Shown in pieces: positions 9,936-17,032 of a stretch of DNA of 64,000 nt. The DNA is taken from the NCBI RefSeq assembly GCF_029961765.1, contig NZ_CP124681.1, forward strand, positions 1,240,001 to 1,304,000, in the 5' to 3' direction. Made by a program: the position numbers and the translations under genes. This DNA is from Nocardioides sp. QY071 (GTDB lineage Bacteria; Actinomycetota; Actinomycetes; Propionibacteriales; Nocardioidaceae). Position 1 is the first letter of the stretch, and every line of letters starts with the position of its first letter. The notes below the pieces were generated by a model, which did not search any database, was not told the DNA's origin, and saw only the letters and a program-made list of their open reading frames with translations.

Positions 9936-10004
9936 ATGACCAGCCTCCTCCCTGTCCTGCGCGGTGCCCACCGGCTCCCCGGGTCGTGTTGTCGCTGCTG
10001 TTGA
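9936..10004 (+). CDS. Polycysteine leader peptide (22 aa, attenuator uORF)
   Basis: A short frame beginning at the predicted +1 and ending in SCCRCC just before the stop: four Cys codons among the last five. Such leaderless Cys-rich upstream ORFs are known in mycobacteria as cysteine-responsive attenuators. No ribosome binding site is usable, since the GGAGG before the ATG is only one base away, so leaderless initiation is likely. The next gene is a cysteine dioxygenase, which fits cysteine sensing. Position, length and Cys codons are read directly; the regulatory role is inferred from the known mycobacterial cases. Confidence 0.75.
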   Translation: MTSLLPVLRGAHRLPGSCCRCC

Positions 10005-10040
10005 TCCCCACCCCGATCCAGCACCGACACCACCCGGAGG
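9980..10040 (+). promoter_or_regulatory. Putative attenuator stem linking Cys codons to the cdo ribosome binding site
   Basis: The Cys-codon stretch (9980-10000) can pair with 10019-10036: 16 base pairs with two mismatches and a three-base bulge. The right arm ends on the first G of the GGAGG ribosome binding site (10036-10040) of the cdo gene, whose ATG is 6 bases further on. A ribosome paused on the Cys codons would open this stem and expose the site. Confidence 0.5.
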
Positions 10041-10046
10041 AAACCC

Positions 10047-10496
10047 ATGACCCAGCTCGCCGTCCTGCCCCTGCTCGAGGTGGTCCGCAACCACGCGGCC
10101 GACCCCGACCTGCGCCACCTCCTCGACCACGACCCGCACGAGCGCTCGTGGCTCCGCCTGCTCAGGACCGACGACTACGAGCTCTGGCTGATCTCGTGGC
10201 CGGCCGGTGCCGCCACCGACTGGCACGACCACGGCTCCTCGTCCGGCGCGTTCACCGTCCTGGAGGGCCGGCTCACCGAGCACACCTTCGACGGCGGGCT
10301 CCGGCTGATCGACCTGGGCCCCGGCGACGGCAAGGCGTTCGGTGCCGGCTATGCGCACGACGTACGCAATGCCACCGACGGTCCGGCCCTCTCGCTGCAC
10401 GCGTACTCGCCGCGGCTGCACACGATGACCCGGTTCAGGTTCCACGGCGACCGCCTCGAGGTGCTCGGCGTCGAGCGCGCGGGGGAGGAGTGGTGA
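10047..10496 (+). CDS. Cysteine dioxygenase-family cupin
   Basis: A 149-residue cupin of the bacterial cysteine dioxygenase family. It carries the H-D-H iron-binding motif (His60 and His62 in WHDHG) and a third candidate His118 in SLHAYSPRL, a segment strongly conserved in these enzymes. The expected reaction is oxidation of L-cysteine to cysteine sulfinate with O2 at a mononuclear Fe(II). A good ribosome binding site (GGAGG, 6 bases) precedes the ATG. The stop overlaps the GTG of a rhodanese gene, and a polycysteine leader peptide lies upstream, so gene product, partner and regulation all point to cysteine or sulfane sulfur metabolism. Another thiol dioxygenase activity is possible. Confidence 0.87.
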   Translation: MTQLAVLPLLEVVRNHAADPDLRHLLDHDPHERSWLRLLRTDDYELWLISWPAGAATDWHDHGSSSGAFTVLEGRLTEHTFDGGLRLIDLGPGDGKAFGAGYAHDVRNATDGPALSLHAYSPRLHTMTRFRFHGDRLEVLGVERAGEEW

Positions 10497-10912
10497 GTAC
10501 CCTCGTCCCCGTGCGGTACGACGGCGTCGATGCCCTCCTCGCGGACGCCCGGTCCCGGCTCGACCGGGTCACCGCCCGCGCCGCCTTCCAGGAGCTGGTC
10601 GCCCTCGGCTCCCTGCTCGTCGACATCCGGCCCGCCGCCCAGCGCGCCCGCGAGGGCGAGGTCGCCCGCTGGCTGCCCGCCCTCGTCGTCGAGCGCAACG
10701 TGCTCGAGTGGCGCTTCGACCCGCGCAGCGACGCGCGGCTGCCCGAGGCGGCGTACGACCGCCGGGTGATCGTGCTGTGCCAGGAGGGCTACACCTCCTC
10801 GCTCGCCGCCGACGCCCTGCGCAGCATCGGCATCGAGCGCGCCACCGACGTGATCGGCGGGTTCGCCGCCTGGCGCGAGGCCGGGATGCCGGTCGCGGGC
10901 GTCGCTGCCTGA
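10493..10912 (+). CDS. Rhodanese-like sulfurtransferase
   Basis: A 139-residue single-domain rhodanese. The signature loop is VIVLCQEGYTSSLAADAL with catalytic Cys96, preceded by the LVDIRP motif (42-47). It should carry a persulfide and move sulfane sulfur. The GTG start overlaps the cdo stop (GTGA), so the pair is translationally coupled. Rhodaneses beside cysteine dioxygenase genes are common in actinobacteria and probably handle sulfur released during cysteine breakdown. Confidence 0.87.
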   Translation: MSTLVPVRYDGVDALLADARSRLDRVTARAAFQELVALGSLLVDIRPAAQRAREGEVARWLPALVVERNVLEWRFDPRSDARLPEAAYDRRVIVLCQEGYTSSLAADALRSIGIERATDVIGGFAAWREAGMPVAGVAA

Positions 10913-10948
10913 GCCCGGCCGGCGTGGGTGCCTGAGTACGCTGAAGCC

Positions 10949-11353
10949 ATGGCATACGAGGTCGAGAAGACGGACGAGGAGTGGCGCTCCGAGCTCACTC
11001 CCGAGGAGTACCAGGTGCTCCGCAAGGCCGGCACCGAGCGGGCCTTCACCGGTGAGTACACCGACACCGAGACCACCGGCGTCTACCGCTGCAAGGCCTG
11101 CCAGGCCAAGCTGTTCGAGTCCGACACGAAGTTCCACTCCGGTTGCGGCTGGCCGAGCTTCTACCAGCCGATCAGCGACACGATCGAGTACCTCGAGGAC
11201 AACACCCACGGCATGAAGCGGGTCGAGGTGCGCTGCGCCAACTGCGGCTCACACCTCGGCCACGTCTTCCCCGACGGGTACGGCACCCCCACCGGCGACC
11301 GCTACTGCATCAACTCGATCAGCCTCAGCCTGGAGCCGGCCGACCAGGGCTGA
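10949..11353 (+). CDS. msrB: Peptide-methionine (R)-S-oxide reductase MsrB
   Basis: A 134-residue MsrB at normal length. Zinc-binding pairs CxxC at 48/51 and 96/99 are present, and the catalytic Cys120 lies in RYCINSISL. The enzyme reduces methionine-R-sulfoxide in oxidised proteins. The ATG is 36 bases downstream of the rhodanese stop, so it may belong to the same sulfur operon. The last 29 bases overlap the convergent TetR gene. Confidence 0.95.
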   Translation: MAYEVEKTDEEWRSELTPEEYQVLRKAGTERAFTGEYTDTETTGVYRCKACQAKLFESDTKFHSGCGWPSFYQPISDTIEYLEDNTHGMKRVEVRCANCGSHLGHVFPDGYGTPTGDRYCINSISLSLEPADQG

Positions 11354-12074
11354 CCGCCTGGCGGACCAGGCCCAGGACCAGCAGGTCCAGGCCGGCGGCG
11401 AACTGGTCGAGGTCGTCGTGCCGGCGGAACTGGTCGGCCATCGAGCGGATCCACGGGAACTCGTCGAACTCCTCGCCCTGCCAGCGCTCGACGACGCGGT
11501 CGAGCTGCTCGTCCTTCGACAGGGTCGGGTCGACCGCGTTGTCCTGCGACGACATCTCGGCGGCGACGCCGACGACGTAGCCCGTGATCGCGGTGCTGCC
11601 GTGGAACTGCTGGCGGGGGGAGAGGCCCATCGTCGCCAGGGCCCGCCCGACCAGCTCCCAGACCCGCAGCCCGTTGGGACGCTCCGCGCCGCCGAGCTGT
11701 GACTGGGCGGCGAGCCACGGGTGCTCGTCCATCTGCGCGAACAGCGCCAGCGAGATCCGCCGCACCGTCGCGGCCGCCTCGACGATCGCGGGGTCGTCGG
11801 TGGCGAGCTCGACCTCCATCGGGGGAGTGGGTACGTCGGAGGTCTCGGCCGCGGCGAGAGCGCGCCCGATCAGCGTGTCGCAGGCCAGGTCGAGCAGCTC
11901 GGCCTTGCCGGCGACGTACCAGTAGATGCTGCCGAGTCCGCCCCCGAGCTCGGCGGCCAGCCCGCGCAGGGTGAGTCCGCCGGCGCCCTCGCGGTCGAGC
12001 ATCGCGATCGCGGTGTCGACGATCTGGTCGAGCGAGTGGGTCGCGCGACGGGTCGTCCTGGGGCGTCCTGGCAT
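11325..12074 (-). CDS. TetR-family transcriptional regulator
   Basis: A 249-residue TetR repressor. The N-terminal helix-turn-helix (about 15-65) includes LTLRGLAAELGGGLGSIYWYVAGKAELLDL, the usual recognition-helix region. The C-terminal ligand-binding half is typical of the TetR_C regulators paired with drug efflux pumps. It is divergent from an MFS exporter whose promoter carries three GAAC-N3-GTTC palindromes, so I infer that it represses that exporter and responds to a pump substrate. Confidence 0.9.
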   Translation of the reverse strand: MPGRPRTTRRATHSLDQIVDTAIAMLDREGAGGLTLRGLAAELGGGLGSIYWYVAGKAELLDLACDTLIGRALAAAETSDVPTPPMEVELATDDPAIVEAAATVRRISLALFAQMDEHPWLAAQSQLGGAERPNGLRVWELVGRALATMGLSPRQQFHGSTAITGYVVGVAAEMSSQDNAVDPTLSKDEQLDRVVERWQGEEFDEFPWIRSMADQFRRHDDLDQFAAGLDLLVLGLVRQAVSPGRPAPG

Positions 12075-12085
12075 GCCGCCAACCC

Positions 12086-12251
12086 TAGTGTCGTGTCAGG
12101 CTGATTCGTCGCCACATCCGGCGGCCCTGGCACGCACCTCGCGGCGTTGCCGGCGCTGGCGAGACAACGCGGTATGGCTGCGCGCCGGCGCCTTGCGATG
12201 CACGCACCAGGACCACCGGCTGTGTCAGCGCTTCAACCTGACACGACCCTA
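12086..12251. mobile_element. MITE-like element with about 26-bp terminal inverted repeats, flanked by TA
   Basis: CTAGTGTCGTGTCAGG (12085-12100) and CCTGACACGACCCTAG (12237-12252) are inverted copies with one mismatch, and the similarity extends to about 22 of 26 positions inward. The ends are bordered by TA on both sides, as expected for IS630/Tc1-type insertion. The interior (about 135 bases) has no credible gene. It lies exactly between the TetR gene and the exporter promoter. This is read from structure only; no parent transposon is in the window. Confidence 0.5.
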
Positions 12252-12258
12252 GGGCGTC

Positions 12259-12314
12259 TTGACATTCTCGAACAACGTTCTATTCTCGAACAGTGTTCGA
12301 CTCGAACAACGTTC
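12259..12314 (+). promoter_or_regulatory. Exporter promoter with three tandem TetR-type operators
   Basis: The -35 is TTGACA (12259-12264) and the -10 TATTCT (12281-12286), 16 bases apart, a strong promoter for this genome. Three palindromes of the form GAAC-N3-GTTC occupy 12270-12280, 12288-12298 and 12304-12314, start-to-start 18 and 16 bases. The first fills the spacer and the second starts next to the -10. The divergent TetR protein is the obvious candidate to bind them. Confidence 0.75.
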
Positions 12315-12343
12315 GACCACTCTGACCCCGAAGGGAGGCCGTC

Positions 12344-13810
12344 ATGACCACCGCCGCCGCGTCCTCGACGCCCACCACCGCGCGGACCGCGAAGCCCGCC
12401 ACTCTCCGTGCCGCCGCGCCCGCGATCCTCGCTCTCTGCCTGACCATGCTCGTGGAGATGGTCGACAACTCCGTGCTGTCCGTCGCTCTGCCGACCATCG
12501 GGCGCGACCTCGCCGTCGGCCCCACCGGGCTGCAGTGGATCGTCGGCGCCTACTCGCTCACCTTCGGCGGCCTGCTGATGGTCGGCGGCACGCTCGGCGA
12601 CAAGCTGGGCCGGCGCCGGATGCTGCTGGCCGGCATCGCCGGCTTCGGGCTGGCCTCCACCCTCGTCCTGCTCGCCACCGAGCCGTGGCAGCTGATCGCC
12701 GTCCGCGCGCTGTGCGGCGTGTTCGCCGCCCTCATCGCGCCCGGCACCATGTCGCTGGTCTTCCGGCTCTTCGACGACGAGGAGCTGCGCCGGCGCGCGA
12801 TCGGGCTGATCGTCAGTGTCGCCATGGTCGGCGTCATGGTCGGCCCGGTCCTCGGCGGCATCGCCGTGACCCACCTGCCGTGGCAGGCGCTGCTCGTCGT
12901 CAACGCACCCGTCGCCGCTGTCGCCTTCTGGGGTGTCGCCCGGGGGATCCCCGTCGACGACCCGGCCGAGCGCCGTACCGGCGGCGCGGACGTGCCCGGC
13001 GCGGTGCTGTCGGTCGCGATGCTCGGCCTGGGCCTGTTCGCCTTCACCCTCGGCGTCGACGAGGGCTGGACCTCGCCCGTCACGCTCGCCACCGCGGTCG
13101 CCGCGGTGGCGGCGGGAGTCGGCTTCGTAATGCGCGAGCGCGCGGCTGCGGACCCGATGCTGGACCTGCGGCTGCTCGGGCGTCGTACCGTCCGCGGCAG
13201 CGCCATCCTGCAGACCGGCGTGATGGTCGCGATGGTCGGCGTCATGTTCGCCGCGACCCAGCTCTTCCAGTTCGCCTGGGGCTGGAGCCCGCTGCAGGCC
13301 GGGCTCGGCACGCTGCCGATGGTCGCCGGCATGTTCGTCTCCGGGCCGCTCACCGATGCGCTGGTCGCGCGCCTCGGGCACCGGGCCACCGCCCTGGTCG
13401 GCAGTACGTCGCTGCTGGTCTCCCTGGCCGTGGAGTACGTCGCCCTCGGTGCCGGGTACCCGGTCTTCGCCGCCGGCATGCTGCTGCTCGCGGTCGCCAT
13501 GCGCATGGTGATGACGACCTCGGCGGTCGCCCTGATCGAGGCCCTGCCCGAGGACCACACCGGCATCGGCTCCGCCCTCAACGACACCGCCCAGGAGATC
13601 GGCAACGTCTTCGGTGTCGCCGTGGTCGGCACCGTCACCGCCGCCGTCATGGGCACCTCGCTGCCGACCGGGCGCTGGAGCGCGGCCGTGGTCGAGGAGT
13701 TCCTGCACAGCCAGCGGATCGGCTTCGCGATCCTCGCCGGCCTGGTCGCGCTCATCACGGTAGTCGGGGGCCGCACCCTCACGGGCTCCCGGTCGACCGA
13801 CGAGCACTGA
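12344..13810 (+). CDS. MFS drug exporter, EmrB/QacA (DHA2) type
   Basis: A 488-residue transporter with about 14 membrane helices. The family loop between helices 2 and 3 is seen as GDKLGRRRMLLAG, preceded by the DHA2-typical N-terminal segment LVEMVDNSVLSVALPTIGRDL. It should export hydrophobic or cationic compounds by proton antiport. The ATG is preceded by AGGGAGG at a suitable distance. It is divergent from the TetR gene and sits behind three palindromic operators, so expression is probably induced by a substrate. Confidence 0.9.
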   Translation: MTTAAASSTPTTARTAKPATLRAAAPAILALCLTMLVEMVDNSVLSVALPTIGRDLAVGPTGLQWIVGAYSLTFGGLLMVGGTLGDKLGRRRMLLAGIAGFGLASTLVLLATEPWQLIAVRALCGVFAALIAPGTMSLVFRLFDDEELRRRAIGLIVSVAMVGVMVGPVLGGIAVTHLPWQALLVVNAPVAAVAFWGVARGIPVDDPAERRTGGADVPGAVLSVAMLGLGLFAFTLGVDEGWTSPVTLATAVAAVAAGVGFVMRERAAADPMLDLRLLGRRTVRGSAILQTGVMVAMVGVMFAATQLFQFAWGWSPLQAGLGTLPMVAGMFVSGPLTDALVARLGHRATALVGSTSLLVSLAVEYVALGAGYPVFAAGMLLLAVAMRMVMTTSAVALIEALPEDHTGIGSALNDTAQEIGNVFGVAVVGTVTAAVMGTSLPTGRWSAAVVEEFLHSQRIGFAILAGLVALITVVGGRTLTGSRSTDEH

Positions 13811-13814
13811 CGGC

Positions 13815-13853
13815 TTGACGTCCACATAGTTTGGGCATGAGAATCATTCTCAT
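13815..13853 (+). promoter_or_regulatory. Zur box overlapping a leaderless promoter
   Basis: ATGAGAATCATTCTCAT (13837-13853) is a 17-base palindrome around one central base and fits the Zur pattern TGAnAATnATTnTCA. A -35-like TTGACG (13815-13820) and a GAGAAT -10 (13839-13844) are 18 bases apart, putting the start near 13851-13852, where the ATG of the AztD-like gene begins. Zur bound with zinc would block this promoter. Confidence 0.8.
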
Positions 13854-15066
13854 GTTGATCCGATCCGCTGTCCCTGTCGTCCTCGGCGCCCTCGTCATCG
13901 CCGCGTGCGGCTCCGAGCAGTCCGCCCGTCCGACCTCACCCGCCCCGTCGCCTGCGTCCGCCACCGAGGTCGACGGCCCGCGGCCCCGCCTCGCGATGAC
14001 CTACGACGGCGGCGTGCTCGTCCTCGACGCCGAGACCGGGAAGGTCCTCCTCGACGAGGAGCGGGAAGGCTTCCTGCGGCTCAACCCCGCGGGGGACGAG
14101 CGGCACGTGCTCGTCTCCGGCGCCGGCGGGCTCACGGCGCTCGACACGGGGGCCTGGACCGAGGAGCACGGCGACCACGGCCACTCGTGGACCGCCGAGC
14201 CCCGGCTGACGGACTTCACCATCGCGGCCGAGGAGCCGGGGCACGTCGTACCTCACCACGGACGGACCACCGTGTTCGACGACGGCACCGGGCAGATCAC
14301 GGCCTTCGACCCCGCCGACCTGGCGGACGGCACCCCGGAGGTCGAGACCTTCCGGGCCGAGCAGGCGCACCACGGCGTTGCGGTCCAGGACGGCCACGGC
14401 AACCTGCTGATGACCGTCGGTGACGACGAGTCGCGCTCCGGCATCCGCCTGGTGACGGCGGCCGGCAGCGAGCTGGCGGCGTCCGACCAGTGCCCGGGCG
14501 TGCACGGCGAGGCCTTCGCCGGCGAGGTCGCCCTGTTCGGGTGCGAGGACGGGGTGCTGCTCGTCGAGGGCCGCGAGATCACCAAGATCGACGCGCCCGA
14601 CGCGTACGGCCGCATCGGCAACCAGGCCGGTCACGAGAGCTCGCCGTACGTGCTGGGCGACTACAAGGTCGACCCCGACGCCGAGCTGGAGCGGCCGACC
14701 CGGGTGGCGGTCATCGACACCCGCGACGCGTCTCTCCGGCTGGTCGACCTGCCGGCCAGCTACAGCTTCCGCTCCCTGGGCCGCACCCCCGACGGCGACG
14801 CCCTCGTGCTCGGGACCGACGGTGCGCTGCACGTCATCGACGTCGACGCTGCCCGGGTGAGTGCCTCGGTCCCGGTCACCGCGGCCTGGCAGGAGCCGAC
14901 GGACTGGCAGCAGCCGCGACCGCTGCTCGAGGTGGTCGGCGCCACGGCGTATGTCACCGAGCCGGCCACCAAGCAGGTCCACGTCGTCGACCTGGCCACC
15001 CGCACGGTCGTCGACACGCTCGACGTGCCGCAGGTGCCCGTCGAGCTCCGCGGGGTCGCCGGCTGA
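13852..15066 (+). CDS. aztD: AztD-like periplasmic zinc chaperone, lipoprotein
   Basis: About 404 residues. A lipoprotein signal ends at VIAAC (lipid on Cys19), followed by a Pro/Ser/Thr linker and a beta-propeller with recurring six- to eight-bladed strand patterns. His-rich loops (EEHGDHGHSW, PGHVVPHHGRTT, PGVHGEA) fit the metallochaperone AztD, which hands zinc to the AztC solute-binding protein. A Zur box overlaps the promoter, which strongly supports a zinc role. Earlier in-frame TTG and ATG codons lie inside the Zur box, so ATG 13852 is preferred. No aztABC transporter is in the window; it must be elsewhere if it exists. Confidence 0.8.
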   Translation: MLIRSAVPVVLGALVIAACGSEQSARPTSPAPSPASATEVDGPRPRLAMTYDGGVLVLDAETGKVLLDEEREGFLRLNPAGDERHVLVSGAGGLTALDTGAWTEEHGDHGHSWTAEPRLTDFTIAAEEPGHVVPHHGRTTVFDDGTGQITAFDPADLADGTPEVETFRAEQAHHGVAVQDGHGNLLMTVGDDESRSGIRLVTAAGSELAASDQCPGVHGEAFAGEVALFGCEDGVLLVEGREITKIDAPDAYGRIGNQAGHESSPYVLGDYKVDPDAELERPTRVAVIDTRDASLRLVDLPASYSFRSLGRTPDGDALVLGTDGALHVIDVDAARVSASVPVTAAWQEPTDWQQPRPLLEVVGATAYVTEPATKQVHVVDLATRTVVDTLDVPQVPVELRGVAG

Positions 15067-15083
15067 GCCCGTAGGCTCGCCGC

Positions 15084-16175
15084 ATGGCGAAGACCGCGGC
15101 GGCGATGGTCCAGGCAGGCGACCGCGAGGTCCGGGTGTCGAGCCCGGACCGCGTGATCTACGAGGCGACCGAGCGCACGCCCGAGGTCACCAAGCTGATG
15201 GTCGCCGAGTTCTTCGTGGCCGTCGAGGACGGCCTGATGCGAGCGCTGCGCGACCGGCCGACGGCGCTCGAGCGCTGGCCGGACGGCTACCGCGAGGGCT
15301 TCCGGCTCTCGACCGGGTACGGCGACGACGGCGAGGGCTTCTACCAGAAGCGCGTCCCCAAGGGGGCTCCCGACTACCTCGAGCCGGTGCGGATCACGTT
15401 CCCGTCGGGCCGCACCGCCGAGGAGATCTGCCCGGCCGAGATCGCCGTACCCGTCTGGTGTGCCCAGATGGGCACGCTCACCTTCCACCCGTGGCCGGTA
15501 CGACGGGCCGACGTCGACCACCCCGACGAGCTGCGCATCGACCTCGACCCCCAGCCCGGCACGACCTTCGGCGACGCGGTCCGGGTCGCGGGTGTCGCAC
15601 GCGAGCTGCTCGCCGACCTGGGCCTCGAGGGCTACCCCAAGACCTCCGGCAACCGCGGCGTCCACGTCTACGTGCGGATCGAGCCACGCTGGGAGTTCAC
15701 CGACGTGCGGCATGCCGCGATCGCGTTCGGCCGCGAGCTCGCCGAGCGCGACGGGCAGGTCACGACGGCGTGGTGGAAGGAGGAGCGGGGGGAGAGGATC
15801 TTCATCGACTTCAACCAGAACAACCGCGACCGGACCATCGCCTCGGCGTACTCGTTGCGGCCGAAGCCCGGCGCGCCCGTGTCGACCCCGATGACCTGGT
15901 CGGAGCTGGCGTCGGCGACCGATCCCGGGGCGTACAACCTGTTCACGGTGCCCGAGCGGATGGCCGACGGGGACCCGTGGGCCGGGATCGACGACACGGC
16001 GTACTCGCTCCAGCCGCTGCTCGACCTCTGGGACCAGCAGGTCGCCGACGGCGAGGGTGAGCTCAACTTCCCGCCGGACTACCCGAAGATGCCGGGCGAG
16101 CCGCCGCGGGTGCAGCCGAGCAAGAAGGTCGCCGAGCACTGGGACGAGGACGGCAACCGGATCGAGGGATCCTAG
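15084..16175 (+). CDS. Stand-alone LigD-type polymerase (primase-like) domain protein
   Basis: A 363-residue protein of the archaeo-eukaryotic primase-like LigD polymerase family. Visible landmarks are ELRIDLDPQPGTTFGDA (two catalytic Asp), KTSGNRGVHVYVRI and IFIDFNQNNRDRTIASAYS, which form the metal and nucleotide site. Such proteins add ribonucleotides and fill gaps during end joining or base-excision repair. The neighbour on the other strand is LigC, the same pairing as in mycobacteria (Rv3730c with ligC), so the two probably act together. No Ku gene is seen here. Confidence 0.9.
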   Translation: MAKTAAAMVQAGDREVRVSSPDRVIYEATERTPEVTKLMVAEFFVAVEDGLMRALRDRPTALERWPDGYREGFRLSTGYGDDGEGFYQKRVPKGAPDYLEPVRITFPSGRTAEEICPAEIAVPVWCAQMGTLTFHPWPVRRADVDHPDELRIDLDPQPGTTFGDAVRVAGVARELLADLGLEGYPKTSGNRGVHVYVRIEPRWEFTDVRHAAIAFGRELAERDGQVTTAWWKEERGERIFIDFNQNNRDRTIASAYSLRPKPGAPVSTPMTWSELASATDPGAYNLFTVPERMADGDPWAGIDDTAYSLQPLLDLWDQQVADGEGELNFPPDYPKMPGEPPRVQPSKKVAEHWDEDGNRIEGS

Positions 16176-16432
16176 AAGCCTCGCACGACCTCCACCTCGC
16201 ACAGCCGCGCGAGGTCCCCGCGCACCTGGCGGTCGAGGTGCGGGGCGTCCTCTGCGAGCATGAGGAGGGCCACCTCGCGCACGGCGCGGCCCGGGTGCGC
16301 GACACCCAGGCCGCGCACCGCCTCGACCGCGCCGTCGCACACGTCGAGCACGCGGTCACGCTCGGCCGGCACGAGGTGCGCGTCCGCGAGCGCCGCCAGG
16401 AGGCGGACGTCGAGGGTGTGCAGGGCCGACAT
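16172..16432 (-). CDS. Hypothetical protein, 86 aa
   Basis: A small protein predicted to be all-helical, beginning MSALHTLDVRLLAALADAHL and rich in Ala, Leu and charged residues. Its TAG shares the CTAG tetranucleotide with the stop of the convergent polymerase gene, a tight arrangement that supports it as a real gene. No family recognised. It is codirectional with and 30 bases downstream of the next small gene. Confidence 0.5.
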   Translation of the reverse strand: MSALHTLDVRLLAALADAHLVPAERDRVLDVCDGAVEAVRGLGVAHPGRAVREVALLMLAEDAPHLDRQVRGDLARLCEVEVVRGF

Positions 16433-16462
16433 GACCTGTCAACGACCTCCCGGGTCGGGGCG

Positions 16463-16990
16463 TTACGACTCCTCGTGCTCCAGCAGGTGGAGGACGGGTA
16501 CGCCGAGCTTGCGCCGCGCGCGCGAGGTCCAGTCGACGTGGAAGAACTCGGAGACCAGGTGGGGGCGGGTGAGGATGATCGACTCCCGGCCGTCGACCTC
16601 CTTCACCTTGCCGATGAGGGCGTCGACCGGTGGCTCGGTGACGATCGAGACCGAGCCGATGATCGCGCCGGCGGCGACCAGGGCGTCGCGGGTGGCGGCC
16701 AGGTCGCGCTCGGCCTGCTCGCGGTACTCCCCGCGCAACCGCTCGATCTCGTCCGGCGACGGCGTGATCGGCGGGGCGATCAGGTCGGCGCCGCCGATGA
16801 CGCCGAGCGAGGCCTCGACCGCGGCCGCGGCGTCCGCCATCGGCAGCAGCACGTGGTACTGGACCTCGATCGTCGGGTCGTCGTCGAGCTCCTGGTGCAG
16901 GCCGCGGACCTGGGCGGCGTCGGCGGCGGTGAGCGCCTGCTCGATGAGCAGGACGACGGCGTACGGTTCCTCGCGGGGAGCGGTGCTCAT
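16463..16990 (-). CDS. Conserved hypothetical protein, 175 aa
   Basis: A soluble alpha/beta protein. The order of strands and helices (YAVVLLIEQAL, long acidic helix, IIGSVSIVTEPPVDALIGKV, SIILTRPHLVSEFFHVDWTSRARRKLGVPVLHLLEH) recalls universal-stress-like folds, and the C-terminal VSEFFHVDWTSRARRKLGVP segment is typical of a conserved actinobacterial group of unknown role. It lies 42 bases downstream of ligC on the same strand and may be cotranscribed with it. Confidence 0.7.
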   Translation of the reverse strand: MSTAPREEPYAVVLLIEQALTAADAAQVRGLHQELDDDPTIEVQYHVLLPMADAAAAVEASLGVIGGADLIAPPITPSPDEIERLRGEYREQAERDLAATRDALVAAGAIIGSVSIVTEPPVDALIGKVKEVDGRESIILTRPHLVSEFFHVDWTSRARRKLGVPVLHLLEHEES

Positions 16991-17032
16991 GACACCATCC
17001 TGCCGCGCTCCCGGTCGCGCGTCAGCCCCCGG

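Noticed and set aside
12147..12347. 66-aa frame in the exporter promoter region
   Set aside because: It covers the three operators and the MITE-like end, and has no coding character.
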